Assembly: GCF_042654525.1 (NCBI RefSeq)
Contig: NZ_JBHSGP010000007.1
Location: 124,001-188,000, forward strand
Direction of reading: 5' to 3'
Source of the DNA: Geojedonia litorea
GTDB lineage: Bacteria > Bacteroidota > Bacteroidia > Flavobacteriales > Flavobacteriaceae
Length of the DNA: 64,000 nucleotides
The notes under the pieces were generated by a model. The model was not told the origin of the DNA. It saw only the letters and a program-made list of their open reading frames with translations, and ran no database searches. The position numbers were made by a program, and so were the translations under genes. Of this stretch, positions 8,446 through 17,478 are shown piece by piece. The first letter of the stretch is position 1; each line of letters opens with the position of its first letter.

Positions 8446-10011
8446 TTAATCACCATTTTCAATATAATTTTTGGCATTTTCTAAACTAGATTGCATAAAT
8501 TTTTTGAAAACAATAGGAAGGAGTATTTTTAACACCCAACCATAAAACATGTTTTTATGTGTAAATGTATAGTCCCAAGTAATTCGAGTTTTGTCGTCTA
8601 CTGTGTCAAACCATAACTCGCCGTAGGCATGTGTTGAGAATTTTTTCAGGACATTTGTAAATTCTGAAATTTTATACGAATAATTGGCGTAAGGGTTGTA
8701 ACTCATTAGCTCTTCTAACACCGAATGTCCGCCATCAAAAAACACTCTTCGTTTTGCACCAACTTTGTTATAAGGACCTTCAATTACTTCGGCATTTAAG
8801 GCTGAATGTATCATTCCTACTTTTTTTAACCAATTGGGTAATTCTTCGTTACTTGAAATAAATTCAAAAGCTATTTTTTTACTGCAATTAACCAATACTT
8901 GGGATTTTATGCAGTTCACATGTTTGGTTGGAACAGAATGGGTGATCGTTCGTAATTCTGGAATATGTGTGCCTGTTAAAAAGTCTGAGTGATCCTTTGG
9001 CTCTACATCTGGAATACCATTAACCTCGTGTCTAAATTTTGACATGGCTTCGTAAACTCGTTTTCTAGCACGGTTAAAACTGCCTAAAGGCCTGTGTTCT
9101 GGTAAGGCATGCCAACTATTAAATGATAAATTCTCACCAAATGCCATTTGAGCATTACTGTCGAATTCTTGAGCTGGTATTTCTAGTGTTGCAAGTTTTA
9201 TAAATTCAGAATCCCATGGAACTGTTGGGTCTTCAATGGGCATAAGTGAGGCGTCCGTTTGAAATTGGACAAAAAAATCAAATTTCGCGGCATGATTATG
9301 CAAAGTTTGACCTAAATTAAATCGTAAATAATAAGGATCTGTGAGGCTTTCATTAATAATAGTGTTATCGGCAGATGGTTTAAGAAAATATTTTACTGCT
9401 TTATCTGGTTTCCCAAATCGGTATGGCTGTGTACTCCAATAAGGTATATTAAGAGGGTTATCACATTTAACTAGCGAGCCTAATAAACGTTTAAAAACTC
9501 CCCAATGTTTAGGATTTAAAAAATAGAACAATAGTTGTGCTTTATTTTTCGCCGTAGAGGATTTTAAGGTTTGTCTAAATTCTTTGATGTTTTTAGAGAA
9601 AAACGTTTCACTGCTCATTAAAAGAAAATCGTGTGTTTGCTCATTTTTTTTATCATTCAGAATTTTTTCGCCAGAGACGTTCATTAATTTTATAGCAATA
9701 CCTCTAATATCTTTTTTCTTATCGGGTTGAGGGTTAGTTTGAGAATTTGAAAATCTAACCCAACAATGGTAATTTTTAGCAGCTTTAAACACGCCTACTT
9801 TTAGATCATCACTTAAATTAGGTTCAATTATAAATTTGGCTTTAACACAACCATGCATTTTGGTGTGGATTTGCCTCAACATTTTTTTATCGGCATACAT
9901 GCGCTCCATTTGAACTTGCATCTCGTTTACCATTTCTTGAATAATCACATCTTCATCTGAAGCAACGTATTCATGACCGAGTTGTAAGGTGTTGGTTGGT
10001 TGATTTGCCAT
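8446..10011 (-). CDS. Catalase-family heme protein fused to a C-terminal SRPBCC lipid-binding-type domain
   Basis: 521 residues. Residues 1-340 are a minimal catalase-like domain: a distal region with His49/His53 (RQIHTKMHGCVKAKF), WVRFSNS, DIRGIAIKL, HDFLLMSSETFF, ENLSFNSWHALPEHRPLGSFNR, and a proximal R-x-x-x-Y with Arg316 and Tyr320. Residues about 365-521 look like a SRPBCC (START/polyketide-cyclase) fold: an N-terminal strand with AFEFISSNEELPNWLKK, a central LEELMSY, GELWFDTV...TRITWDYTF, and a long C-terminal helix. Small catalase-like proteins include hydroperoxide-converting enzymes such as allene oxide synthase, and SRPBCC domains bind hydrophobic ligands. A role on lipid peroxides is therefore plausible but inferred. 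It follows the cyclase gene by 17 bases and converges on the DyP gene. Confidence 0.8.
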   Translation of the reverse strand: MANQPTNTLQLGHEYVASDEDVIIQEMVNEMQVQMERMYADKKMLRQIHTKMHGCVKAKFIIEPNLSDDLKVGVFKAAKNYHCWVRFSNSQTNPQPDKKKDIRGIAIKLMNVSGEKILNDKKNEQTHDFLLMSSETFFSKNIKEFRQTLKSSTAKNKAQLLFYFLNPKHWGVFKRLLGSLVKCDNPLNIPYWSTQPYRFGKPDKAVKYFLKPSADNTIINESLTDPYYLRFNLGQTLHNHAAKFDFFVQFQTDASLMPIEDPTVPWDSEFIKLATLEIPAQEFDSNAQMAFGENLSFNSWHALPEHRPLGSFNRARKRVYEAMSKFRHEVNGIPDVEPKDHSDFLTGTHIPELRTITHSVPTKHVNCIKSQVLVNCSKKIAFEFISSNEELPNWLKKVGMIHSALNAEVIEGPYNKVGAKRRVFFDGGHSVLEELMSYNPYANYSYKISEFTNVLKKFSTHAYGELWFDTVDDKTRITWDYTFTHKNMFYGWVLKILLPIVFKKFMQSSLENAKNYIENGD

Positions 10012-10028
10012 ATTTTGCCTATTTAGGG

Positions 10029-12002
10029 TTAATTTAAATTAAATTCAACGGTAGAGTCTACTTCAGGATAACCAATTTTTTTAAGTAATGCATCAAATCT
10101 AGAATCATATCGCAGAGGTTCGTATTCAGGGCCATATTTTAACGATACTAACCAAATATCTTTATATGCAATCGCTTTTTCTAGATATTTAAATGCATTG
10201 TCAAAATCATTCAAATAAGCATAAATCAATCCTATTCCTAATGGGGAGATGTGTACAGTTTCATTAGAAGCTTGAAGATTTTCTAGAATCTCATGTGCTT
10301 CATTTGCCTGACCGTTCTGTGCAAGTACAATGCTTAATGTAATTTGAGTCCATCCAAGCCCTTGAGCCATTTCAACAGCTTTTCTAGCTTCTATTACAGC
10401 TCTCTCACTATCACCTTCTAAAAAGCTGTTGTAGGCTAGTAAACGCTGTGCTTCAGAGTAATTTGGGACGGTCATTAGCATATTGGTTAAAACATCTCTA
10501 GCTTTTTTAGGTTGTTTACCCCAAGTATAATAGCAGCTCAATAAATATTGATTGAAAAAGGATAACGGATCTGTTTCTATTATTTTTAAGGTTGCATTTA
10601 TAGCTGTTTCAAAGTCACCTTGAACAAATGCATTGTACCATGGATCAATAGTTACCCCTGTAAAGTAAAATGGGACAGTAGCATTAGCCGCTTTTTCGTA
10701 TTGTATTTTAGCTTTTTCAAAATCCCAATCAAACCAGAAATGGGTTTGACCAAGAACAAAATGAGCTTCGGCAATTTCATTATTTAAGGAGAGTGCTTTT
10801 TCAGCATAATATTTTACTTTTCTAAATCCGTCTCTTGGTGGATGTATAAGATGCATAGTATAAAGGAAATGGAGATTGGCCAAAGCTGAATGCGCCTCTG
10901 CATAATTAGGATCAATTTCTATTGCTCGCATGTAACATGATAAAGCTTTGTCAAATCCTTGAATGAACATTTCTTCATAGTACCGTCCTTTTAGCAACAT
11001 TTCGTAAGCTTCCATGTTTATTGGACTGACTCGCTTAACATTATCAAAAAGGCTAACTTTTAGTTGTTTAGTTATTTTAGAGGCAATATCGTCTTGTATT
11101 TCAAAAATATCAACAAGTTCTCTGTCATAGCGTTCGGCCCAAACTTGACTTTCTTCTAATACATTATATAATAAAGCATTAATGCGGAGCCTATTGCCAC
11201 TGCGTCTTACACTACCTTCAAGAATATGATTTACATTTAGAATAGCGCCTATTTCTTTTTCTGAAAGTTTACTGTTTTTAAATTGAAATGATGAGCTGCG
11301 TCCTACAATTTTTAATTCTTTAATATTAGAAAGGGTAATAAGGATATCATCAGCAATGCCATCACAAAAATAGTCTTGCTCTGGGTCGTTGGTCATATTT
11401 AGGAAGGGCATTACTGCAATGCTTTTTTTATCTGCTTCTATATTTCGCGAATTAAAATCACTAATTTTTGAAGACAACTGTTTTTCAAATTCTTCTGAAA
11501 TAATGACTTCATAAATCTTAATACCATCTTTTACATTTTTTAAACTGAATTCGCCTTTAAATTTTGTGTTTATTCCTTGTTTATTATACAAATTACTATG
11601 GACTTCATGGGATATATGAGTGCTTCCTGAAGGTGCTGTTGGTTCTATTCTAGCGGCAATATTAACGCCATCTCCAAAAATGTCACCATTATCATAAATA
11701 ACCTCACTTAAATGTAGTCCAATCCTAATATTTAGATGTTCATTTTTTCTTGAAGCAGTATGAATTTCACAAGCCGCATAAACAGCATCTGTAGCCGTAG
11801 TAAACATCGCCAATACGCCATCTCCAATTTCTTTTATCCAGGTTCCACCATATTTATTAATAACAGACTTATGAATAAATCTATTTTCATCTAAAGTTTT
11901 AAGAGCTAAACCTTCATCTTTACTCATTAAAGCAGTGTATCCAACGATATCAGTAAACATGATACACGCCAGTTGCCTTTTTTTATTACGATTGTGACTC
12001 AT
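10029..12002 (-). CDS. Class III adenylate/guanylate cyclase with TolB-like and TPR regions
   Basis: 657 residues. The N-terminal cyclase homology domain (about 8-165) has metal-binding Asp18 (FTDIVGYT) and Asp61 (IGDG), a Lys57 suited to adenine recognition, and Asn114/Arg118 (NIAAR). The catalytic set looks complete, so cAMP production is likely. A FlgO/TolB-like segment follows (about 195-320, SIAVMPFLNMTNDPEQDYFCDGIADDILITLS ... RINALLYNVLEESQVWAERYD). The rest is TPR-like repeats to the end. This architecture is known in soluble class III cyclases of many bacteria. There is no membrane segment. It is the first gene of a two-gene operon with the catalase/SRPBCC fusion, so a nucleotide signal may be tied to that enzyme. 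Confidence 0.85.
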   Translation of the reverse strand: MSHNRNKKRQLACIMFTDIVGYTALMSKDEGLALKTLDENRFIHKSVINKYGGTWIKEIGDGVLAMFTTATDAVYAACEIHTASRKNEHLNIRIGLHLSEVIYDNGDIFGDGVNIAARIEPTAPSGSTHISHEVHSNLYNKQGINTKFKGEFSLKNVKDGIKIYEVIISEEFEKQLSSKISDFNSRNIEADKKSIAVMPFLNMTNDPEQDYFCDGIADDILITLSNIKELKIVGRSSSFQFKNSKLSEKEIGAILNVNHILEGSVRRSGNRLRINALLYNVLEESQVWAERYDRELVDIFEIQDDIASKITKQLKVSLFDNVKRVSPINMEAYEMLLKGRYYEEMFIQGFDKALSCYMRAIEIDPNYAEAHSALANLHFLYTMHLIHPPRDGFRKVKYYAEKALSLNNEIAEAHFVLGQTHFWFDWDFEKAKIQYEKAANATVPFYFTGVTIDPWYNAFVQGDFETAINATLKIIETDPLSFFNQYLLSCYYTWGKQPKKARDVLTNMLMTVPNYSEAQRLLAYNSFLEGDSERAVIEARKAVEMAQGLGWTQITLSIVLAQNGQANEAHEILENLQASNETVHISPLGIGLIYAYLNDFDNAFKYLEKAIAYKDIWLVSLKYGPEYEPLRYDSRFDALLKKIGYPEVDSTVEFNLN

Positions 12003-12231
12003 TTTATAATATTAAATCAACATAAACACAATCAATGAATAGATATTGGGATTTCAAAAACAGAAATGAGAACGGTAATTATCACTTGTTTAGGTAAATA
12101 TAGTAAAAAACTTACGTACTTGCTTGACAGTATTAAGTTTGTGCCTAGGAAATAGGAGGGTATTAATAATTTGTAGAAGTATTAATTGCCATTTTAGTGT
12201 TTTCAGTAAATTTGAATTTTATCTTTAATTT

Positions 12232-12609
12232 ATGAAGCCAGTTGAAGCCTATTTCTTAAATCAAAAAGAACCATATCAATCAATAATGCTTTACGTTCGA
12301 AGTGTAATTCTTAAAACGCTTCCTAACGTTATTGAACGTTACAGCTATAATATTCCGTTTTATAATATTGGTAAAAAGCCCTTATTATATCTGAATGTTT
12401 TAAAAGGGACATATTATGTAGATATCGCTTTTGTTCAAGGCATTTTACTTGAGCATGATTTTCCTATACTTAAGGATTATAATAATAGAAAGCAAGTAAG
12501 GTCAATTCAGGTGAAATCTCTGGAAGAATTTAATGAACCAGAATTTGTTAAACTATTAAAAACTGCAGCTTTAGCTATTGAAAAAAGTAAAAGGGCTTGG
12601 TTTATTTAG
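12232..12609 (+). CDS. DUF1801 domain protein
   Basis: 125 residues. The pattern KPVEAYFLNQKEPYQSIMLYVRSVILKTLPNVIERYSYNIPFYNIGKKPLLYLNVLKGTYYVDIAF, spread over residues 2-67, is that of DUF1801 (YdhG/YdeI-like fold). These are small cytosolic proteins of unknown function. It starts at ATG 12232; a weak -7-like TATCTTTA lies at 12220-12227, which would leave almost no leader. Its stop overlaps that of the converging kdsA gene by 4 bases. No operon partner is visible. Confidence 0.8.
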   Translation: MKPVEAYFLNQKEPYQSIMLYVRSVILKTLPNVIERYSYNIPFYNIGKKPLLYLNVLKGTYYVDIAFVQGILLEHDFPILKDYNNRKQVRSIQVKSLEEFNEPEFVKLLKTAALAIEKSKRAWFI

Positions 12610-13427
12610 TCAAGAGCATTAATTGTTTTCCGAATAGCAACTAAATTGGTCAATAATTTTTCGAGGTTATCAAGATGCAACATATTAGCGCCATCACTTT
12701 TTGCATTTGCTGGATCGAAATGGGTTTCAATAAATAAACCATCTACTTTATTAACTACGCCAGCTCTGGCAATAGTTTCAATCATATCAGGACGACCACC
12801 GGTTACACCAGCACTTTGATTAGGTTGCTGTAAAGAGTGTGTTACATCTAAAACGGTAGGAGCATAGTGACGCATCGTTGGAATCCCTCGAAAGTCAACA
12901 ATCATATCTTGATAGCCAAACATGGTACCTCTATCTGTAATCCATACTTTATCGTTGCCTGTATCCTTAACTTTTTGTACCGCATGCTTCATGGATTCTG
13001 GGCTCATAAATTGTCCCTTCTTTAAATTCACAACTTTCCCAGTTTCAGCAGCGGCCACTACCAAATCAGTTTGACGAACTAAAAAAGCTGGAATTTGTAA
13101 TACATCTACATATTCTGCAGCCATTTTTGCGTCAGAGATTTCATGAATGTCTGTTACGGTAGGGATGTCGAACGTTTTCGATACTTTTTGTAAAATCTTC
13201 AGCGCTTTTTCATCTCCGATACCGGTGAAACTGTCAATTCTGCTGCGATTGGCTTTTTTAAAACTTCCTTTAAACACATATGGAATATTTAAATTGTTGG
13301 TAATAGTTACTACCTTTTCAGCAATTCGCAAGGCCATGTCTTCTCCTTCAATGGCACAAGGACCACATAATAAAAAGAAGTTATTTGAATTGGTATGCTT
13401 TAATTTAGGAACATCCTGAAGTGTCAT
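12606..13427 (-). CDS. kdsA: 3-deoxy-8-phosphooctulonate (KDO-8-phosphate) synthase
   Basis: 273 residues from the ATG at 13427 (a TTG at 13442 would add only five residues). The enzyme condenses phosphoenolpyruvate with arabinose 5-phosphate, the first committed step of KDO formation for lipopolysaccharide. Family motifs are present in order: LLCGPCAIEGEDMA, YVFKGSFKKANRSRIDSFTG, DRGTMFGYQDMIVDFR, HSLQQPNQSAGVTGGRP, and the late IETHFDPANAKSDGANML. Length is normal for KdsA. It has its own promoter at 13453-13486 on the minus strand. It overlaps the converging DUF1801 stop and lies about 3 kb from the surface-polysaccharide cluster. Confidence 0.96.
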   Translation of the reverse strand: MTLQDVPKLKHTNSNNFFLLCGPCAIEGEDMALRIAEKVVTITNNLNIPYVFKGSFKKANRSRIDSFTGIGDEKALKILQKVSKTFDIPTVTDIHEISDAKMAAEYVDVLQIPAFLVRQTDLVVAAAETGKVVNLKKGQFMSPESMKHAVQKVKDTGNDKVWITDRGTMFGYQDMIVDFRGIPTMRHYAPTVLDVTHSLQQPNQSAGVTGGRPDMIETIARAGVVNKVDGLFIETHFDPANAKSDGANMLHLDNLEKLLTNLVAIRKTINALD

Positions 13428-13452
13428 GAACTTAAGTTTCAATTTTAAGTTG

Positions 13453-13486
13453 CAAAGTTACATAAAATATAAGTGTGAAAAATCAA
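13453..13486 (-). promoter_or_regulatory. kdsA promoter
   Basis: On the minus strand, a -33 TTG (13486-13484) and a -7 TAACTTTG (13460-13453) with 23 nt between them. The start codon is 25 nt beyond the -7 element. Confidence 0.6.
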
Positions 13487-13544
13487 CTTTTATTCATATT
13501 ACTTCAAAATCCTAATTTGAATTTTTAGATATAACTTAAGGTAT

Positions 13545-13904
13545 TTAAAAAGCCCTTTTTAAACTGTTTCTAATAATCCATAAGGCCATAATAAAATTGG
13601 CAACTACAAATACTCCACCGTAAATCAAGAAACGTTTGGCTGATTCTGATAGAGTAACCAGATTTAAAACATCTGATAAGTAGGCCAATATTAAATAGGA
13701 TGACAAACAAACAAATGTTATTCCTAAAGCAAAATTGAGTTTAGGATTGGGTTTTATAATCTGCCATAAAAATGGAATTCCAAAAAGTAAAATAGGATAG
13801 GCCGTTATGCCTTCATTTCTATTGACATCGGTAAACCAATAGGCTATGATGGCAATGTAATAGAGATAAGGTATAAACTTTGTATAATTATTAAGAGGTT
13901 TCAT
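13545..13904 (-). CDS. Small four-helix membrane protein of unknown function
   Basis: 119 residues, mostly hydrophobic, with four membrane segments (about 8-25, 35-50, 57-77 and 90-112) and a basic C terminus (RNSLKRAF). No family recognised. The start at ATG 13904 (MKPLNNYTKF) is followed at once by the first membrane segment. It is monocistronic on the minus strand between kdsA and typA. The 195 bases upstream hold the divergent typA promoter and nothing else I can name. Confidence 0.65.
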   Translation of the reverse strand: MKPLNNYTKFIPYLYYIAIIAYWFTDVNRNEGITAYPILLFGIPFLWQIIKPNPKLNFALGITFVCLSSYLILAYLSDVLNLVTLSESAKRFLIYGGVFVVANFIMALWIIRNSLKRAF

Positions 13905-14068
13905 ATGATTATAATTAAATATTTGATAATTAGTATTTTATGAGCTAATCTTCAAAATGTATGTATCTATTAAACGTTTGAAACGTCTGTAAAGTTTTCG
14001 GTGATATGGATTATAACATTTAATTAACTAATTGTCAAAATATAATACGTGCATATTAAAATATAACG

Positions 14069-14076
14069 TACCTTTG
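14069..14076 (+). promoter_or_regulatory. -7 element of the typA promoter
   Basis: TACCTTTG matches the Bacteroidota -7 consensus TAnnTTTG and lies 23 bases before the typA start codon. No TTG is found at the usual -33 distance. Confidence 0.5.
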
Positions 14077-14099
14077 CGCGCTTAAAATAAGGCACTATT

Positions 14100-15899
14100 A
14101 TGGCTCAAATTAAAAATATTGCGATCATCGCTCACGTTGACCACGGAAAAACAACTCTGGTTGATAAAATTATGTATCACTGTCAGCTGTTTCGTGAAAA
14201 TGAAAACACTGGAGATTTAATCCTTGATAATAATGATTTGGAACGTGAACGGGGTATAACCATTACCTCAAAAAACGTTTCAGTAGTTTATAAGGACACT
14301 AAAATTAATATTATCGATACTCCTGGTCACGCCGATTTTGGAGGTGAAGTGGAGCGTGTTTTGAATATGGCTGATGGCGTTTTACTATTGGTAGATGCTT
14401 TTGAGGGGCCAATGCCACAAACCCGATTTGTTTTACAAAAGGCCATTGATTTAGGGCTTAAACCGTGTGTGGTTATTAATAAAGTTGATAAGGAAAATTG
14501 TACGCCAGATGAAGTACACGAAGCCGTTTTTGATTTAATGTTTGAATTGGGAGCTGAAGAATGGCAGTTGGATTTCCCAACGGTTTATGGTTCGGCTAAA
14601 CAAAATTGGATGAGTGACGATTGGAAAAATAGAACTCAAAACATTGAACCATTATTAGACATGGTTGTAGAACATATCCCATCACCTAAAATTGCTGAAG
14701 GGACCACACAAATGTTGATTACGTCTTTGGACTATTCATCATTTACTGGTCGAATCGCCATTGGCCGTTTAACTCGTGGTGAATTAAAAGTTGGACAGAA
14801 CATTTCTTTAGTAAAACGCAAAGGCAATGTTGTAAAATCAAAAATTAAAGAACTACATATATTTGAAGGTTTAGGACGTAAAAAAGTGGAAGAGGTTCAA
14901 GCTGGAGATATTTGCGCCATAGTTGGACTTGAAGGGTTTGAGATTGGAGATACTGTAGCAGATTGGGAAACGCCCGAAGGCTTAAAAACTATAGCTATTG
15001 ATGAACCCACAATGAGTATGTTATTTACCATTAATGATTCACCATTTTTTGGTAAGGACGGAAAATATGTGACTTCAAGACATATTAAAGATCGTTTAAT
15101 AAAAGAGCTTGAGAAGAATTTAGCCTTAAGAGTTGAAGAAACAGACAGTGCTGATAAATTTATGGTGTTTGGCCGTGGTGTATTGCATTTATCGGTTTTA
15201 ATTGAGACCATGAGACGTGAAGGTTACGAACTTCAAATAGGGCAACCACAAGTTATTATTAGAGAAATTGATGGGGTGAAATGTGAGCCAGTTGAAGAAA
15301 TGACTATTGATTTACCAGAAGAAGTTTCGGGTAAGGCTATTGAAATGGTTACGATTCGAAAAGGTGAAATGTTAAGTATGGAGGCTAAAGGTGAGCGTAT
15401 GATTTGTAAGTTTTTAGTGCCTTCAAGAGGAATTATAGGCTTGCGTAATCAATTACTAACCGCTACAGCTGGTGAAGCTATTATGGCGCATCGATTTAAG
15501 GAATATCAACCTCTAAAAGGCGGTATTCCTGAACGTCAAAACGGAAGTTTAGTGTCTATGGAAAAAGGTCAAGCTATTCCTTATTCTATTGATAAACTAC
15601 AAGATAGAGGTAAATTTTTTGTCGATCCGGGCGAAGATATCTATGAAGGGCAAGTGATTGGAGAAAATTCTAGAGGTGATGATATGGTTGTAAATGTTAC
15701 TAAAACTAAGAAGTTGAGTAATGTTCGTTCTTCTGGTGCAGATGATAAAGCCAGAATCATTCCAGCTATTAAATTTAGTTTAGAAGAAGCCTTGGAATAT
15801 ATCCAAAAAGATGAGTATGTAGAGGTTACACCTAACCATATTCGTTTACGTAAAATATTGTTGACGGAAGTTGAACGTAAGCGTTCCAAAGCGATATAA
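14100..15899 (+). CDS. typA: Ribosome-associated GTPase BipA/TypA
   Basis: 599 residues, the normal length. The translational GTPase domain has the P-loop AHVDHGKTT (residues about 11-19), RGITI in switch I, DTPGHADFGGEVERVL in switch II, and NKVDKE for guanine recognition. EF-G-like domains and the TypA-specific C terminus follow (GEAIMAHRFKEYQPLKGGIPERQNGSLVSMEKGQ). TypA acts on 50S ribosome assembly and on stress and low-temperature growth in other bacteria. It has its own promoter, and an intrinsic terminator follows at 15915-15946, so it is a single-gene unit. No SD sequence precedes the start. Confidence 0.97.
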   Translation: MAQIKNIAIIAHVDHGKTTLVDKIMYHCQLFRENENTGDLILDNNDLERERGITITSKNVSVVYKDTKINIIDTPGHADFGGEVERVLNMADGVLLLVDAFEGPMPQTRFVLQKAIDLGLKPCVVINKVDKENCTPDEVHEAVFDLMFELGAEEWQLDFPTVYGSAKQNWMSDDWKNRTQNIEPLLDMVVEHIPSPKIAEGTTQMLITSLDYSSFTGRIAIGRLTRGELKVGQNISLVKRKGNVVKSKIKELHIFEGLGRKKVEEVQAGDICAIVGLEGFEIGDTVADWETPEGLKTIAIDEPTMSMLFTINDSPFFGKDGKYVTSRHIKDRLIKELEKNLALRVEETDSADKFMVFGRGVLHLSVLIETMRREGYELQIGQPQVIIREIDGVKCEPVEEMTIDLPEEVSGKAIEMVTIRKGEMLSMEAKGERMICKFLVPSRGIIGLRNQLLTATAGEAIMAHRFKEYQPLKGGIPERQNGSLVSMEKGQAIPYSIDKLQDRGKFFVDPGEDIYEGQVIGENSRGDDMVVNVTKTKKLSNVRSSGADDKARIIPAIKFSLEEALEYIQKDEYVEVTPNHIRLRKILLTEVERKRSKAI

Positions 15900-15914
15900 T
15901 TAACCTATTGTTAT

Positions 15915-15946
15915 AAAAAAGGCCAGTATAATATGCTGGCTTTTTT
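15915..15946 (+). terminator. Intrinsic terminator after typA
   Basis: Stem GCCAG (15922-15926) with CTGGC (15936-15940), extended by an A run on the left and a T run on the right. It starts 16 bases after the stop. Confidence 0.85.
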
Positions 15947-16091
15947 GTTTTCTATAGCGAAATTGAGAATTTTTATATATAAGTAAATCATTACATGGGC
16001 TTGTGGAAAAAATTTAGGTAAAAAAAAATAATAGCTTTAGTTTTACTGCACCAAAGCGCAATCAATCCAAAATGATATCAATTTATCTAAG

Positions 16092-17396
16092 TTGAAAAGA
16101 CTTCTGAAATATATAAATACAAACGTATTGTTTAAGGTCGTTCATCTTAATACGGCTACAATTCTCACAAAAATAGTTGCTGGTATTTTGACATCAAAAG
16201 CCATTGCTATTTTTATTGGCGTTGAGGGAATGGCTCTAATAGGTAATTTAAAAAATTTCTTGACTGCCATTCATTCTATTGCCATTTTAGGCTTTTATAA
16301 CGGTTTGGTTAAATACATAGCTGAGTTTAAGGAAAATGCGGTTGAGTTAAGTAAAACCCTGTCTACCGCCTATTATTTAGGATTTTTTTCGACACTATTA
16401 GTGTCCTTTTTGTGTTATTATAATGCTCAAGCCGTTAATGACTTTTTGTTTTCGGAAAATTATAATTATGCTTATGTAATTAGAGTCCTTGCATTGGCAC
16501 TTCCGTTTTATTCGTTAAACATGTTCAGTTTTTCAATAATGAACGGTTTTTCAAAGTATAAAATATTATTGATCATAAGTATCATCGGTCAAATCCTTGG
16601 ACTTCTCATTACCTTAGTGCTTATTTATCAAAATAAAATTGATGGCGCATTAGTGGCTGCTGTGATAGCCCCTTCCTTAATTTTTCTAATAACTTTAGTT
16701 GGGATAGTTAACAGAAAAAATTTCGTTTCGTATGTTAAAATTTCTAATGTTGATGGTGAAATTTTAAAGAAGTTAGGACCTTTCACTGCAGTAGCTTTGG
16801 TCACAGTAGTTGCCTTACCATTGATTTCAATTGTGATTAGAAATTATATAATTGACCATTCGGGAATAAAGGATGCTGGTTATTGGGAAGCAATGAATAG
16901 AATATCAGATTATTATCTCATGTTTGTTAGTTCATTGATGACCTTATATATTTTACCTAAATTCAGCAATATTGAAAGTAAAAAAGAGTTTAAATCAGAG
17001 ATATTGAACGTTTATAAAGCTATCATACCAGTATTTGCTTTAAGTCTATTATTAATTTATTTGTTACGACCATTTATTGTTAAAGTAGTGTTTTCTGAAG
17101 CTTTTCAACCGGTAGAGCAATTATTTGGATGGCAATTGCTAGGAGATTTTGTAAAAGTGATATCTATAGTTATTGCCTATCAATTTATTGCAAAAAAGAT
17201 GTTTGTACATTTTATTATAATAGAGCTATTTTTGGTAGTTGTGCTTTATTTTTCAAGTATCTATCTAATAGATGGCGTTGGTGTTAAAGGTGCTGTAATA
17301 GCTCATTTTGTTAGCTATTTGATGTATTTTGGAATCGTCTTGTTGATATTTAATAGTTCTATTTTTAGTGTTATTCCTCAAGATGATAAAACGTAA
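16092..17396 (+). CDS. Wzx-like O-antigen/polysaccharide flippase, copy 1
   Basis: 434 residues with about 12 hydrophobic segments, the topology of MOP-superfamily polysaccharide flippases (PST/Wzx), which move lipid-linked sugar units across the inner membrane. Phrases such as TSKAIAIFIGVEGMALIGNLKNFL and GYWEAMNRISDYYLMFVSSLMTLYILPKFS match 'O-antigen translocase' proteins. The start is a TTG at 16092; the next in-frame ATG would remove the first helices. It is the first gene of the polysaccharide cluster. The gene after it (17479) is a clear paralogue: both share an xGNLKNF motif near residue 50, the GYWEAMNR segment, and an FxWQLxGDF segment near the end. The sequence is notably AT-rich here. 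Confidence 0.85.
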   Translation: MKRLLKYINTNVLFKVVHLNTATILTKIVAGILTSKAIAIFIGVEGMALIGNLKNFLTAIHSIAILGFYNGLVKYIAEFKENAVELSKTLSTAYYLGFFSTLLVSFLCYYNAQAVNDFLFSENYNYAYVIRVLALALPFYSLNMFSFSIMNGFSKYKILLIISIIGQILGLLITLVLIYQNKIDGALVAAVIAPSLIFLITLVGIVNRKNFVSYVKISNVDGEILKKLGPFTAVALVTVVALPLISIVIRNYIIDHSGIKDAGYWEAMNRISDYYLMFVSSLMTLYILPKFSNIESKKEFKSEILNVYKAIIPVFALSLLLIYLLRPFIVKVVFSEAFQPVEQLFGWQLLGDFVKVISIVIAYQFIAKKMFVHFIIIELFLVVVLYFSSIYLIDGVGVKGAVIAHFVSYLMYFGIVLLIFNSSIFSVIPQDDKT

Positions 17397-17478
17397 ATAG
17401 TAATAATTTTGTTCTTATATGATTTTATTTGAAGTATTTTATAGTTGGTTTAAATTAGTCAAATCTAATTAGTTTTCT

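Noticed and set aside
14897..15211. Antisense frame inside typA (104 residues)
   Set aside because: Typical mirror of a conserved gene, no start signal or family.
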